A stretch of DNA of 5,102 nucleotides from a bacterium (lineage in GTDB: Bacteria; UBP13; UBA5359): positions 1 to 5,102 of the forward strand of contig JAQVUQ010000228.1 of NCBI GenBank assembly GCA_028699365.1, given 5' to 3'. The number at the start of each line of letters is the position of its first letter. Position 1 is the first letter of the stretch. Below are positions 1 through 5,102 of the stretch, in pieces. The notes under the pieces are model-generated. The model searched no databases and was not told the origin of the DNA. It saw only the letters and a program-made list of their open reading frames with translations. The position numbers were made by a program, and so were the translations under genes.

Positions 1-1
1 C

Positions 2-91
2 CCCTACGGCGAAAACGTCAGCGTAACCATCAGCGCCAGACAGGGCACATATGATCAGAAGGATATAGATCTGGACTTTACCATCAGGTAG
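2..91 (+). CDS. C-terminal fragment of an unidentified protein (5' end outside window)
   Basis: An open frame runs from the left edge to a TAG stop at 89-91 and gives 29 residues ending in DLDFTIR. The visible part alternates hydrophobic and polar residues (VSVTISA, DLDFTIR), as expected of beta-strands in an extracytoplasmic or Ig-like domain. That reading is inference, because no family motif is visible. The frame is followed 30 nt later by a convincing terminator hairpin, which supports it as the true end of a gene. The function cannot be assigned from this fragment. Confidence 0.6.
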   Translation, partial: PYGENVSVTISARQGTYDQKDIDLDFTIR

Positions 92-120
92 AGCGTAAAC
101 AGTGGTATCAGGAACATAAT

Positions 121-152
121 GAAGGGGGGGCCGCCGCAAGGCCTCCCTTTCC
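121..152 (+). terminator. Rho-independent terminator of the upstream gene
   Basis: Bases 122-132 (AAGGGGGGGCC) pair with 140-150 (GGCCTCCCTTT). The stem is 11 bp with two G-U pairs and a 7-nt loop (GCCGCAA). It is GC-rich at the loop end and finishes in a short T run, and it lies 30 nt after the TAG of the partial gene. The T-tract is short (TTT then CC), so termination may be incomplete. Confidence 0.75.
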
Positions 153-220
153 GTCTCCCGTCTTCTAACTTCTGTCTTCTAACTTCTGTCTTCTGACTTC
201 CGTCTTCCGTCTTCCATCTT
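153..220. repeat. Degenerate heptamer minisatellite, about 9.7 copies of RWCTTCY type
   Basis: Read in steps of 7 from base 153 the units are GTCTCCC, GTCTTCT, AACTTCT, GTCTTCT, AACTTCT, GTCTTCT, GACTTCC, GTCTTCC, GTCTTCC, then a partial ATCTT. The array also shows a 14-nt higher-order period at 160-201, where GTCTTCT and AACTTCT alternate. It is almost purely pyrimidine on the + strand and lies between a terminator and a promoter, outside any gene. No function is evident. It shares its 7-nt period, but not its sequence, with the arrays at 3651 and 5071. Confidence 0.85.
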
Positions 221-273
221 ACAAACGCACCAAAATCTCAAGAACTTTCCCCGACAAAAAGGTATCCCCCTCT

Positions 274-303
274 TTGACAGCGAATAATAATAGGTGATAA
301 AAT
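274..303 (+). promoter_or_regulatory. Sigma70-type promoter for the outer-membrane protein gene
   Basis: A perfect -35 box TTGACA (274-279) is followed by an 18-nt spacer and a -10 box TAAAAT (298-303, 5 of 6 matches to TATAAT). A TGA directly before the -10 gives an extended -10 element. Transcription would start near 310, leaving an untranslated leader of about 210 nt before the ATG at 524. This is the best promoter match I found in the intergenic region. Confidence 0.6.
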
Positions 304-309
304 GTTTAA

Positions 310-523
310 GTCGCTTTTCTGCCAGTAGTAGAAAATAGTAGTAGAAAAGGGATGTTTAAACAGGGATAACAGGAAGGATTGCTAAAAGTTACAGAAGTTG
401 CATGTAACTTAGAGGGCGAAGCTATACCCATTGGCAATTGATTGTCCAAACCACGTTTATTCCTTACACATATACCCAATATTTCATGGTTTCAAAAGTC
501 AAGTATAACTCGGAGGTGTTTTC
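310..523 (+). promoter_or_regulatory. Long structured 5' leader of the 524 gene
   Basis: This is the inferred leader between the predicted transcription start and the ATG at 524. It holds a 12-nt sequence (AGTAGTAGAAAA) at 324-335 and again at 337-348, giving a 13-nt tandem period. The octamer ATGTTTAA occurs at 302-309 and 352-359. There is a perfect 8-bp stem 386-393/403-410 (AAGTTACA/TGTAACTT) with a 9-nt loop. A second small dyad spans 431-449, with TTGGCAA facing TTG-T-CCAA and one bulged T. The leader ends in a strong Shine-Dalgarno GGAGGTG at 512-518, 5 nt before the ATG. I do not recognise a known riboswitch class in it. Confidence 0.4.
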
Positions 524-1462
524 ATGAAAGGCAAAGTTATTTTCTCAGGTATCGTATTATTATTGCTTGCGTCGCTGCCGGTGTCGGCGGATGACAATTG
601 CGCTACCACCGGAATGAACCCTACTTCATCCGCACCGGTTTCCAACGCCATAGGTGTGCCGCTTACTAATGGTAGCGGACAGGCCATTGTTATCAATCCA
701 CAGACTTTTGTCCCTCCGTCACTGCTGGAGGGGTTTGTGCCGGCCGGTCAGGTTCTTGCGTCTTCGGAACTACTGTATAATCCCATGCGTCTGGCTTCAA
801 CTGTGCCCATGGCACCCAAGGCCGTAGTTATTCCCGGTGGGAGTGCGTCCGATAACATCAGCACCCCCAATGCGCAGGCTGCCTTTGCCGGCACCTATTA
901 TGCGACCGGCGTTCTGCATACCCAGCCGGGTGCAGGCGATCTGGACGGCACGCTGGCTGCCGGGATGGGATTTGGACCTGCAAGCAAGGCTGTGGAAGTC
1001 GGCTTTACTGTTGCAGATGTATCTAACTTTGGCGATGTATTAATCAACACCAAAGCACATTTGTATAATGAGACCGAAAACGCTCCAGGGCTGGCTGTAG
1101 GTATTGAGAATATCTTCGGCGCCGCTCCGGCACAGAACGAGACCAGCGCTTATCTGGTAGCATCCAAAAACTACTGGGATGTAGATAAAATTATGGCCGG
1201 GCGTTTGGCCTTTGCCAGGACGGCCGTATCGGTAGGCTATGGCAGCGGGCGCTTTGACGACACCCCGTTTGCTTCTGTGTCCACCAGCTTATCCAGCGAT
1301 ACCAAAGCCATAGGAGAGTATGTGTCCAAAGGCTTCAACCTGGGCTTCTCCTGGGCACCCAGCAAGCCCGGCAACCTTATTGTCGTAGCCGGATGGCAGG
1401 ACATCTTTCAGGAGCCCAGCCTTACCCTGGGTGTAGGGATGGGCTTCTACAGATTCAGGTAA
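524..1462 (+). CDS. Secreted, probable outer-membrane beta-barrel protein of unknown function
   Basis: This 312-residue protein starts with a clear Sec signal peptide: a Lys-containing n-region (MKGK), a hydrophobic core IVLLLLA, and a likely signal peptidase I cut after VSA at residue 22. No lipobox is present. Residues 23-125 are rich in Pro, Ser, Asn and Ala with little predicted structure. From about residue 139 the sequence becomes a series of amphipathic strands: DGTLAAGMGFG, KAVEVGFTVADV, LAVGIENIFGA, SAYLVASKNYW, AVSVGYGSGRF, FNLGFSWAP, LIVVAGWQDI and a final LTLGVGMGFYRFR. Gly-rich alternating strands ending in Phe-Arg fit a small outer-membrane barrel. The pattern of a 'VGIEN' strand followed by 'VGYGSGRF' resembles barrel proteins annotated only as hypothetical, so no substrate can be named. 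The start is secure, with GGAGGTG 5 nt upstream of the ATG. The gene has its own promoter and is followed by a hairpin, so it looks monocistronic. Confidence 0.85.
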   Translation: MKGKVIFSGIVLLLLASLPVSADDNCATTGMNPTSSAPVSNAIGVPLTNGSGQAIVINPQTFVPPSLLEGFVPAGQVLASSELLYNPMRLASTVPMAPKAVVIPGGSASDNISTPNAQAAFAGTYYATGVLHTQPGAGDLDGTLAAGMGFGPASKAVEVGFTVADVSNFGDVLINTKAHLYNETENAPGLAVGIENIFGAAPAQNETSAYLVASKNYWDVDKIMAGRLAFARTAVSVGYGSGRFDDTPFASVSTSLSSDTKAIGEYVSKGFNLGFSWAPSKPGNLIVVAGWQDIFQEPSLTLGVGMGFYRFR

Positions 1463-1474
1463 TTATGGCTTCTT

Positions 1475-1510
1475 GCAGGGATACAGCAGTTAACATCGCT
1501 GTATCCCTGC
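1475..1510 (+). terminator. Terminator-like hairpin after the barrel gene, without a U-tract
   Basis: Bases 1475-1487 (GCAGGGATACAGC) pair perfectly with 1498-1510 (GCTGTATCCCTGC), a 13-bp stem with a 10-nt loop, starting 12 nt after the TAA at 1460-1462. The sequence after it (TGTATCTTG) is not a T-run, so it may be a Rho-assisted terminator, an mRNA 3'-end stabiliser or an attenuator. A competing stem, GATACAGCAG (1480-1489) with CTGCTGTATC (1507-1516), uses overlapping bases. Confidence 0.55.
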
Positions 1511-1567
1511 TGTATCTTGAACGCAGTAACTCAGGATACCGATTCGGTTTTTCATAAGCACTGGCAT

Positions 1568-1573
1568 TATAAT
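1568..1573 (+). promoter_or_regulatory. Possible -10 box for the polysaccharide operon
   Basis: TATAAT at 1568-1573 is a perfect -10 hexamer between the hairpin and the dehydratase gene. No convincing -35 box sits at 16-18 nt upstream (the best sequence there is CGGTTT at 1545-1550), so this is tentative. If it is used, transcription begins near 1580. That would exclude the TTG at 1517 as the dehydratase start and favour a start at 1667-1694. Confidence 0.35.
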
Positions 1574-1606
1574 TTTTATTGTAAAACAGGCATATCCGGA
1601 CGGTAT

Positions 1607-1633
1607 ACAGCTATCACAGCTATCACAGCCATC
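1607..1633 (+). repeat. Three tandem copies of a 9-nt unit ACAGCTATC
   Basis: Bases 1607-1615 and 1616-1624 are both ACAGCTATC, and 1625-1633 is ACAGCCATC. The repeat lies in the probable leader of the dehydratase gene. In the dehydratase frame it would encode repeated Thr-Ala-Ile, which is unlike the membrane-anchored N-terminus expected of this family. Confidence 0.7.
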
Positions 1634-1693
1634 ACCTTCCTGAATTGGAAGTTACAGGACACAGCATTGTTGAGATTATCTTTCTTTCGCCTA

Positions 1694-3598
1694 ATGGCCG
1701 AATCCTTTCTGGATTCCAGACGTAGAACCCCCATCAAAATCAGCCTTGATTTTGTGCTGATTTGCACAGCCGCCTTATGGGCCTGGTATGTTTCCTTCAG
1801 CCAGGTATCGTTTCCGGCGGATCCCTTGCCCTTCATTCTGGTTGTTATGTGCGTCAGGCTGCCGGTTCACATTATATTTGATCTGCACAAAGTCTCCTGG
1901 CGCAATATATCCAGATACGATGCTACCCGGCTGGCGGCCGCTTCCATCACTGGTAGTGTTATCACCGCCGTGTTATTCCGTATTCTTCCCGATCCCTTCA
2001 ATATCTATGATTTAGCAAGGCCGTATTTGCTCTTCTTTACCGAGTCGGCCTTTAACTTTTTGTTGCTTTCCTCTGTCAGAATGGCAGCCAGGGCCATAGC
2101 CAGCAGCAGCAAACAGGCCGGTGCCAATAAGCAGCGCCAAATTGTAATAGTAGGCGCCGGAGCTGCAGGAATGGCCCTTGCTTACCAGATACAGGAAACC
2201 ATGAACGGTTATAAGATAACAGGCTTTGTCGATGACGATCCGCAGAAGAAGAACTACAGCATGCGCGGCATACCGGTGCTGGGGCCCACCACCGAACTAG
2301 TGGACATAGTGCGCCGGACTGATGCCGAGGAGATCATCATTGCCATTCCCTCACTGGCACCGGAACGCCTGCGCAGCATGATGACCGCTTGTGAGGTCAG
2401 CCGGATTCCCATACGTATCCTGCCTCCACTGAAGGAACTGATCGGCGGTAAGGCGGATTTTGCCGCCCTGCGTGAGTTAAGGATGGAAGATCTGCTGCCG
2501 CGGGCGGAAGTCAAGCTGGACAAGGAAGCCATAACCGGATATCTGCACGGCAGAACGGTGCTTGTTACCGGCGGCGGTGGCTCCATAGGCAGTGAATTGT
2601 GCCGGCAGGCTATGGCAGCCGGTGCCTCACAACTGCTGATACTGGGGCGCGGTGAAAACAGCGTTTTTGAAATACATCAGGAACTGGGAGAGCATGCCGG
2701 CGCCTGCGACCTGTTGCCCGTCATCTGCGATGTTCAGGACTATGCCGCCCTGGAGAATGTCTTTTCTAAGCATAAGCCGGATGTGGTATTTCATGCCGCT
2801 GCACACAAGCACGTGCCCTTGATGGAGCATTATCCTTACGAAGCCATAAAGAATAATATAATCGGCACCCGTAATGTTGCAGCCCTGGCAGTGAAATACA
2901 ATATCAAACGTTTCGTTCTGGTGTCCACGGACAAAGCCGTGCGTCCATCCAGTGTAATGGGCGCTACCAAGCGCATGGCAGAGAAGATAGTCAAGGCACA
3001 CGCCGCCGTCTCCGATGCCAATATGGTCAGCGTTCGCTTTGGCAACGTTCTTGGGAGCAGAGGCAGCGTGGTAGGCATAATGACACGCCAGATTCGCAAA
3101 CGCTTGCCTGTGACCGTAACCGATCCGGAGATGGTAAGATATTTCATGACCATACCGGAGGCGGTTCAGTTGATTCTGCAGGCAGGTGCCATCGGCGGCA
3201 GGGGAGAGGTCTTTGTCATGGATATGGGCCATCCCGTACGTATCCTGGACCTGGCCCACGATCTCATCCGTCTCTCCGGCCTGGTGCCGAACCAGGACAT
3301 ACCTATCCGCATAACCGGTCAGCGTCCCGGCGAGAAGATCAGAGAAGAACTCTTTACCGTAGCCGAGGAAGACGGTGCCGTCAAACGAGGCCATTTCTAT
3401 ATAGCTCCCCCCGAGAATATAGACCTGCAGGAACTGACTGCAACCGGAGAGAAACTTCAGGAAGCAGCCCACAGGCAGGACGTAGGCACGATAACTGCAA
3501 TACTAAAAGAAGCCATACCATCCTTCACCCGAACCGACACCGCCAAGGCTAAGGTAAGCGTTAAAGAAGAGCACAAGGAAGAACCCATCAACGCGTGA
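1694..3598 (+). CDS. capD: Membrane-bound UDP-GlcNAc 4,6-dehydratase, CapD/WbpM/PglF type
   Basis: Proteins of this family convert UDP-GlcNAc to UDP-2-acetamido-2,6-dideoxy-4-hexulose, the first committed step to sugars such as bacillosamine, QuiNAc or FucNAc in surface glycans. From the ATG at 1694 the product is 634 residues. About four membrane segments lie near residues 17-36, 45-63, 79-97 and 110-128. A first Rossmann domain has GAGAAG at 154-159 and GFVDDD at 177-182. The catalytic SDR domain carries TGGGGSIG at 292-299, AAAHKHVPLME at 368-378, STDK at 411-414 and MxxxK (M422, K426). Met in place of the usual SDR Tyr is typical of this dehydratase group. The C-terminal hallmark RPGEK is at 544-548. 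A charged tail of about 25 residues ends the protein. The frame stays open back to a TTG at 1517, but that codon lies next to a hairpin with no ribosome site, and the extra 59 residues include a TAI repeat. A TTG at 1667 has AGGA 7 nt upstream and is an alternative. The exact sugar isomer made is not determinable. Confidence 0.93.
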   Translation: MAESFLDSRRRTPIKISLDFVLICTAALWAWYVSFSQVSFPADPLPFILVVMCVRLPVHIIFDLHKVSWRNISRYDATRLAAASITGSVITAVLFRILPDPFNIYDLARPYLLFFTESAFNFLLLSSVRMAARAIASSSKQAGANKQRQIVIVGAGAAGMALAYQIQETMNGYKITGFVDDDPQKKNYSMRGIPVLGPTTELVDIVRRTDAEEIIIAIPSLAPERLRSMMTACEVSRIPIRILPPLKELIGGKADFAALRELRMEDLLPRAEVKLDKEAITGYLHGRTVLVTGGGGSIGSELCRQAMAAGASQLLILGRGENSVFEIHQELGEHAGACDLLPVICDVQDYAALENVFSKHKPDVVFHAAAHKHVPLMEHYPYEAIKNNIIGTRNVAALAVKYNIKRFVLVSTDKAVRPSSVMGATKRMAEKIVKAHAAVSDANMVSVRFGNVLGSRGSVVGIMTRQIRKRLPVTVTDPEMVRYFMTIPEAVQLILQAGAIGGRGEVFVMDMGHPVRILDLAHDLIRLSGLVPNQDIPIRITGQRPGEKIREELFTVAEEDGAVKRGHFYIAPPENIDLQELTATGEKLQEAAHRQDVGTITAILKEAIPSFTRTDTAKAKVSVKEEHKEEPINA

Positions 3599-3635
3599 GG
3601 AAGCAATTTAAAGGATGTCGAACTTGAGGACTTGC

Positions 3636-4631
3636 ATGGGAATCCCGAAACCAACAACCAACAACCAACAACCAACAACCCCAGGATCCAAAAGGATCCT
3701 GGTCACCGGCGGAGCCGGTTTCATCGGGTCTCACTTATGCGACAAATTGATAACCGAAGGACATGAAGTCCTCTGCCTGGATAACTTCTACACCGGCAGA
3801 AGGGCCAACATCCTGCACCTGCTGGATAACCCATCCTTCGAGCTTATCCGCCACGATGTGATAGAGTCCCTGCGTCTTGAAGTAGACGAGATATATAACC
3901 TGGCCTGTCCGGCCTCACCGGTGCATTATCAGCATAACCCTGTGGCGACAACAAAAACCTCTATTGTAGGCGCCCTTAATATGCTGGGGCTGGCAAAGAG
4001 ACTTAAAATCAAGATACTGCAAGCCTCAACCTCGGAAGTATACGGGGATCCTGCAGTTCACCCACAACCGGAGACCTATTGGGGAAACGTCAACCCCATA
4101 GGACCGCGCTCATGCTACGATGAAGGCAAACGTTGTGCGGAAACACTCTTTTTCGATTACCATCGTCAGCACAAGCTGAAGATAAAAGTTGCGCGTATCT
4201 TCAATACATACGGTCCCAGAATGAGTTCCAATGACGGACGCGTCGTCAGCAACTTTATCGTGCAGTCCCTGTGCGGTGAGGATATCACCGTCTACGGAGA
4301 CGGCAGCCAGACCAGAAGCTTCTGCTATGTAGACGACACGGTAAAAGGCCTGATCAGCCTGATGAACAGCCAGGACGACTTCACCGGCCCTGTAAACATA
4401 GGCAACCCCGATGAATTCACCGTTCTGCAACTGGCCCAAAAAGTCATCGAACTCACCGGCTCAAAATCCCATATAATACACAAGCCGCTGCCCCAGGATG
4501 ACCCCCGCCAGAGAAAGCCCGTCATAGACCTGGCCAAAGAACAGTTGGAATGGCAACCAACCATCCCCCTGGCAGAAGGCCTGAAGAAAACCGTAGAATA
4601 TTTCAGCCGGCAATTTGCTGTAGATAGATAA
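3636..4631 (+). CDS. uxs: UDP-glucuronate decarboxylase (UDP-xylose synthase)
   Basis: This extended-SDR enzyme oxidises and decarboxylates UDP-glucuronate to UDP-xylose using tightly bound NAD, in the cytoplasm. From the ATG at 3636 it has 331 residues. The NAD motif TGGAGFIG is at 24-31. The family signature follows: TSEVYGDP from 132, then [15 protein letters not shown] and RSCYDEGKR with catalytic Tyr161 and Lys165. Ser/Thr and Glu of the active site lie in TSE (132-134), and the substrate-binding stretch DPRQR is at 289-293. The start was chosen because GAGGA at 3626-3630 is 5 nt upstream. An in-frame ATG at 3615 has only a distant GAGGA (3597-3601) and would add 7 residues. Bacterial homologues usually begin directly with MKRILVTGG. 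Here about 18 extra residues ([13 protein letters not shown] region) are encoded largely by a heptamer repeat and look non-native. It follows the dehydratase by 37 nt and probably shares its transcript. UDP-glucose dehydrogenase, which makes the substrate, is not in the window. Confidence 0.95.
   Translation: MGIPKPTTNNQQPTTPGSKRILVTGGAGFIGSHLCDKLITEGHEVLCLDNFYTGRRANILHLLDNPSFELIRHDVIESLRLEVDEIYNLACPASPVHYQHNPVATTKTSIVGALNMLGLAKRLKIKILQASTSEVYGDPAVHPQPETYWGNVNPIGPRSCYDEGKRCAETLFFDYHRQHKLKIKVARIFNTYGPRMSSNDGRVVSNFIVQSLCGEDITVYGDGSQTRSFCYVDDTVKGLISLMNSQDDFTGPVNIGNPDEFTVLQLAQKVIELTGSKSHIIHKPLPQDDPRQRKPVIDLAKEQLEWQPTIPLAEGLKKTVEYFSRQFAVDR
3651..3680 (+). repeat. Perfect heptamer array (CCAACAA)4 plus CC, inside uxs
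   Basis: Four exact copies of CCAACAA occupy 3651-3657, 3658-3664, 3665-3671 and 3672-3678, followed by CC. The array lies in frame within the decarboxylase, after the fifth codon from the 3636 start, and encodes the Pro/Thr/Asn/Gln-rich stretch. No ATG, GTG or TTG in frame occurs between the array and the conserved KRILVTGG, so translation has to start upstream and pass through it. A copy-number change of one would shift the frame. Confidence 0.92.
3681..3702. repeat. Perfect 9-bp inverted repeat with AAAA loop at the edge of the heptamer array
   Basis: CCAGGATCC (3681-3689) and GGATCCTGG (3694-3702) are perfect reverse complements separated by AAAA. The hairpin abuts the last bases of the heptamer array and spans the codons for PGSKRILV, just before the NAD-binding motif. 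As mRNA it would lie about 45 nt into the coding region, beyond the ribosome-binding footprint at the start codon. Confidence 0.8.
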
Positions 4632-4647
4632 AAGTAAGCAATAAATC

Positions 4648-5040
4648 ATGAAGAACATCGATAATTTTGAGGATCTGGAATGCTACAAACTTGCGCGGGA
4701 ATTAAGAATGAAAATCAGTCTGCTGTGCAAGAAATTCCCCCGCGAAGAAGAATACCGGCTTAAAGATCAGATAATAAGAGCCTCCAGGTCCGTAGCGGCC
4801 AATATAACCGAAGGCTTTGGCAGGCACTCTCACCAAGAGAATGCGCAATTCTGCCGACAGGCCAGAGGCTCATTGAGCGAAACATTGGAACACACGAATT
4901 GCGCCTTAGATGAAGGCTATATAAGTAAAGCAGAATATACAAGCATCAGAGAATTGATTGCAAAAACATGGAGAATCCTTAACGGCTACATTCTATATCT
5001 CACAAAATGCGCCAAACAAGGCGTACCAACAACACCATAG
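4648..5040 (+). CDS. Four-helix-bundle protein, 23S rRNA intervening-sequence (S23) family
   Basis: This 130-residue protein has the hallmarks of the family first described from intervening sequences in 23S rRNA genes (PF05635/TIGR02436 type). These are FEDLECYKLARELR at 7-20, FP at 30-31, the conserved block RASRSVAANITEGFGR at 44-59, and ARGSLSET at 72-79 with following helices to about 119. The length is close to the family norm (about 115-130), so the gene looks intact. The family forms a small all-helical bundle whose biochemical role is unknown. Avd of diversity-generating retroelements shares the fold, but no reverse transcriptase or template repeat is seen here. The gene lies 16 nt after uxs with only a weak ribosome site, suggesting co-transcription or translational coupling. 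There is no 23S rRNA sequence around it. Its last codons, for GVPTTP, contain one copy of the CCAACAA heptamer (5026-5032) also found in the uxs array. Confidence 0.93.
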   Translation: MKNIDNFEDLECYKLARELRMKISLLCKKFPREEEYRLKDQIIRASRSVAANITEGFGRHSHQENAQFCRQARGSLSETLEHTNCALDEGYISKAEYTSIRELIAKTWRILNGYILYLTKCAKQGVPTTP

Positions 5041-5051
5041 AGGAGCATGAT

Positions 5052-5091
5052 ATTTTAGTCTTTTGCATATCTAAACACGAAAGACTAAAAT
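5052..5091. repeat. 12-bp perfect inverted repeat overlapping a 7-nt periodic sequence
   Basis: ATTTTAGTCTTT (5052-5063) and AAAGACTAAAAT (5080-5091) are perfect reverse complements with a 16-nt loop. The right part also reads as three imperfect heptamers, CTAAACA, CGAAAGA and CTAAAAT (5071-5091). The repeat starts 12 nt after the stop of the helix-bundle gene. It is AT-rich and has no T-run after the stem on either strand, so it is a weak candidate for an intrinsic terminator. It may instead be the edge of a repeat array or element. The window ends 11 nt later. Confidence 0.7.
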
Positions 5092-5102
5092 GAGAGCTAT
5101 GA

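Noticed and set aside
153-220. CRISPR-like array
   Set aside because: The units are 7 nt, contiguous and degenerate, with no spacers, so it is a minisatellite.
302-369. Two tiny reading frames in the leader, both beginning ATG TTT AAR (302-328 and 352-369)
   Set aside because: They encode 8 and 5 residues. The first overlaps the predicted -10 box and neither has a clear ribosome site, so they are not supported as upstream peptides.
361-450. Riboswitch (c-di-GMP-like GAGGGCGAAGC stretch) in the leader
   Set aside because: The conserved core positions and paired helices of the classes I know are not present, and only short local stems are visible.
2627-3472. Long open frame of 281 codons on the minus strand, opposite the dehydratase
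   Set aside because: It lies fully antisense to a gene with unmistakable family motifs and has no recognisable domain, so it is a codon-usage shadow.
3457-3678. Minus-strand frame starting [10 protein letters not shown]
   Set aside because: The apparent hydrophobic start is only the reverse translation of the CCAACAA repeat, and the rest is antisense to the end of the dehydratase gene.
5090-5102. Possible start of a following gene (ATG at 5090, reading MRAM, or ATG at 5099)
   Set aside because: Only four codons are visible, no good Shine-Dalgarno sequence precedes either ATG, and the first ATG overlaps the inverted repeat.
4648-5102. Diversity-generating retroelement, because Avd shares the helix-bundle fold
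   Set aside because: There is no reverse transcriptase, template repeat or variable repeat in the window, and the NITEGFGR-type motifs fit the S23 family better.

Overview
The window looks like chromosomal DNA of an uncultured diderm (Gram-negative-type) bacterium. The evidence is a protein with a Sec signal peptide and a beta-barrel-like C-terminus ending in alternating aromatic residues, followed by surface-polysaccharide nucleotide-sugar genes. No rRNA, tRNA, CRISPR array, transposase or phage gene is visible, and I cannot assign a phylum. All supported genes are on the + strand.

Layout. (1) Bases 2-91 hold the last 29 codons of an unidentified gene, closed by a strong terminator hairpin at about 121-152. 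(2) Bases 92-523 are non-coding. They hold the terminator, a degenerate array of 7-nt repeats (153-220), a good sigma70-type promoter (274-303), and a roughly 210-nt leader with a 13-nt tandem duplication and small dyads. (3) 524-1462 encodes a secreted, probably outer-membrane beta-barrel protein of an uncharacterised type. (4) 1463-1693 holds a 13-bp hairpin that can also fold another way, a -10 box and a 9-nt repeat. (5) 1694-3598 encodes a large membrane-bound CapD/WbpM/PglF-type UDP-GlcNAc 4,6-dehydratase. (6) 3636-4631 encodes UDP-glucuronate decarboxylase (UDP-xylose synthase). (7) 4648-5040 encodes a four-helix-bundle protein of the 23S rRNA intervening-sequence family. (8) 5041-5102 holds a 12-bp inverted repeat overlapping a 7-nt-period sequence.

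Genes 5 to 7 are closely spaced (37 nt or less, then 16 nt) and probably co-transcribed. The dehydratase would make UDP-4-keto-6-deoxy-HexNAc and the decarboxylase UDP-xylose. Both feed a surface glycan whose glycosyltransferases and UDP-glucose dehydrogenase are not in this window. The helix-bundle gene has no evident role in sugar metabolism.

The most interesting signal is a recurring 7-nt periodicity in three places with different sequences: 153-220, 3651-3680 and 5071-5091. The middle array, four perfect copies of CCAACAA, lies inside the coding sequence of the decarboxylase between its start codon and its NAD-binding motif. Seven is not a multiple of three, so gain or loss of one copy would frameshift the gene. 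Both alternative frames reach a stop within about 90 nt (3748-3750 and 3764-3766). This makes it a candidate phase-variable switch, or a translated minisatellite insertion.
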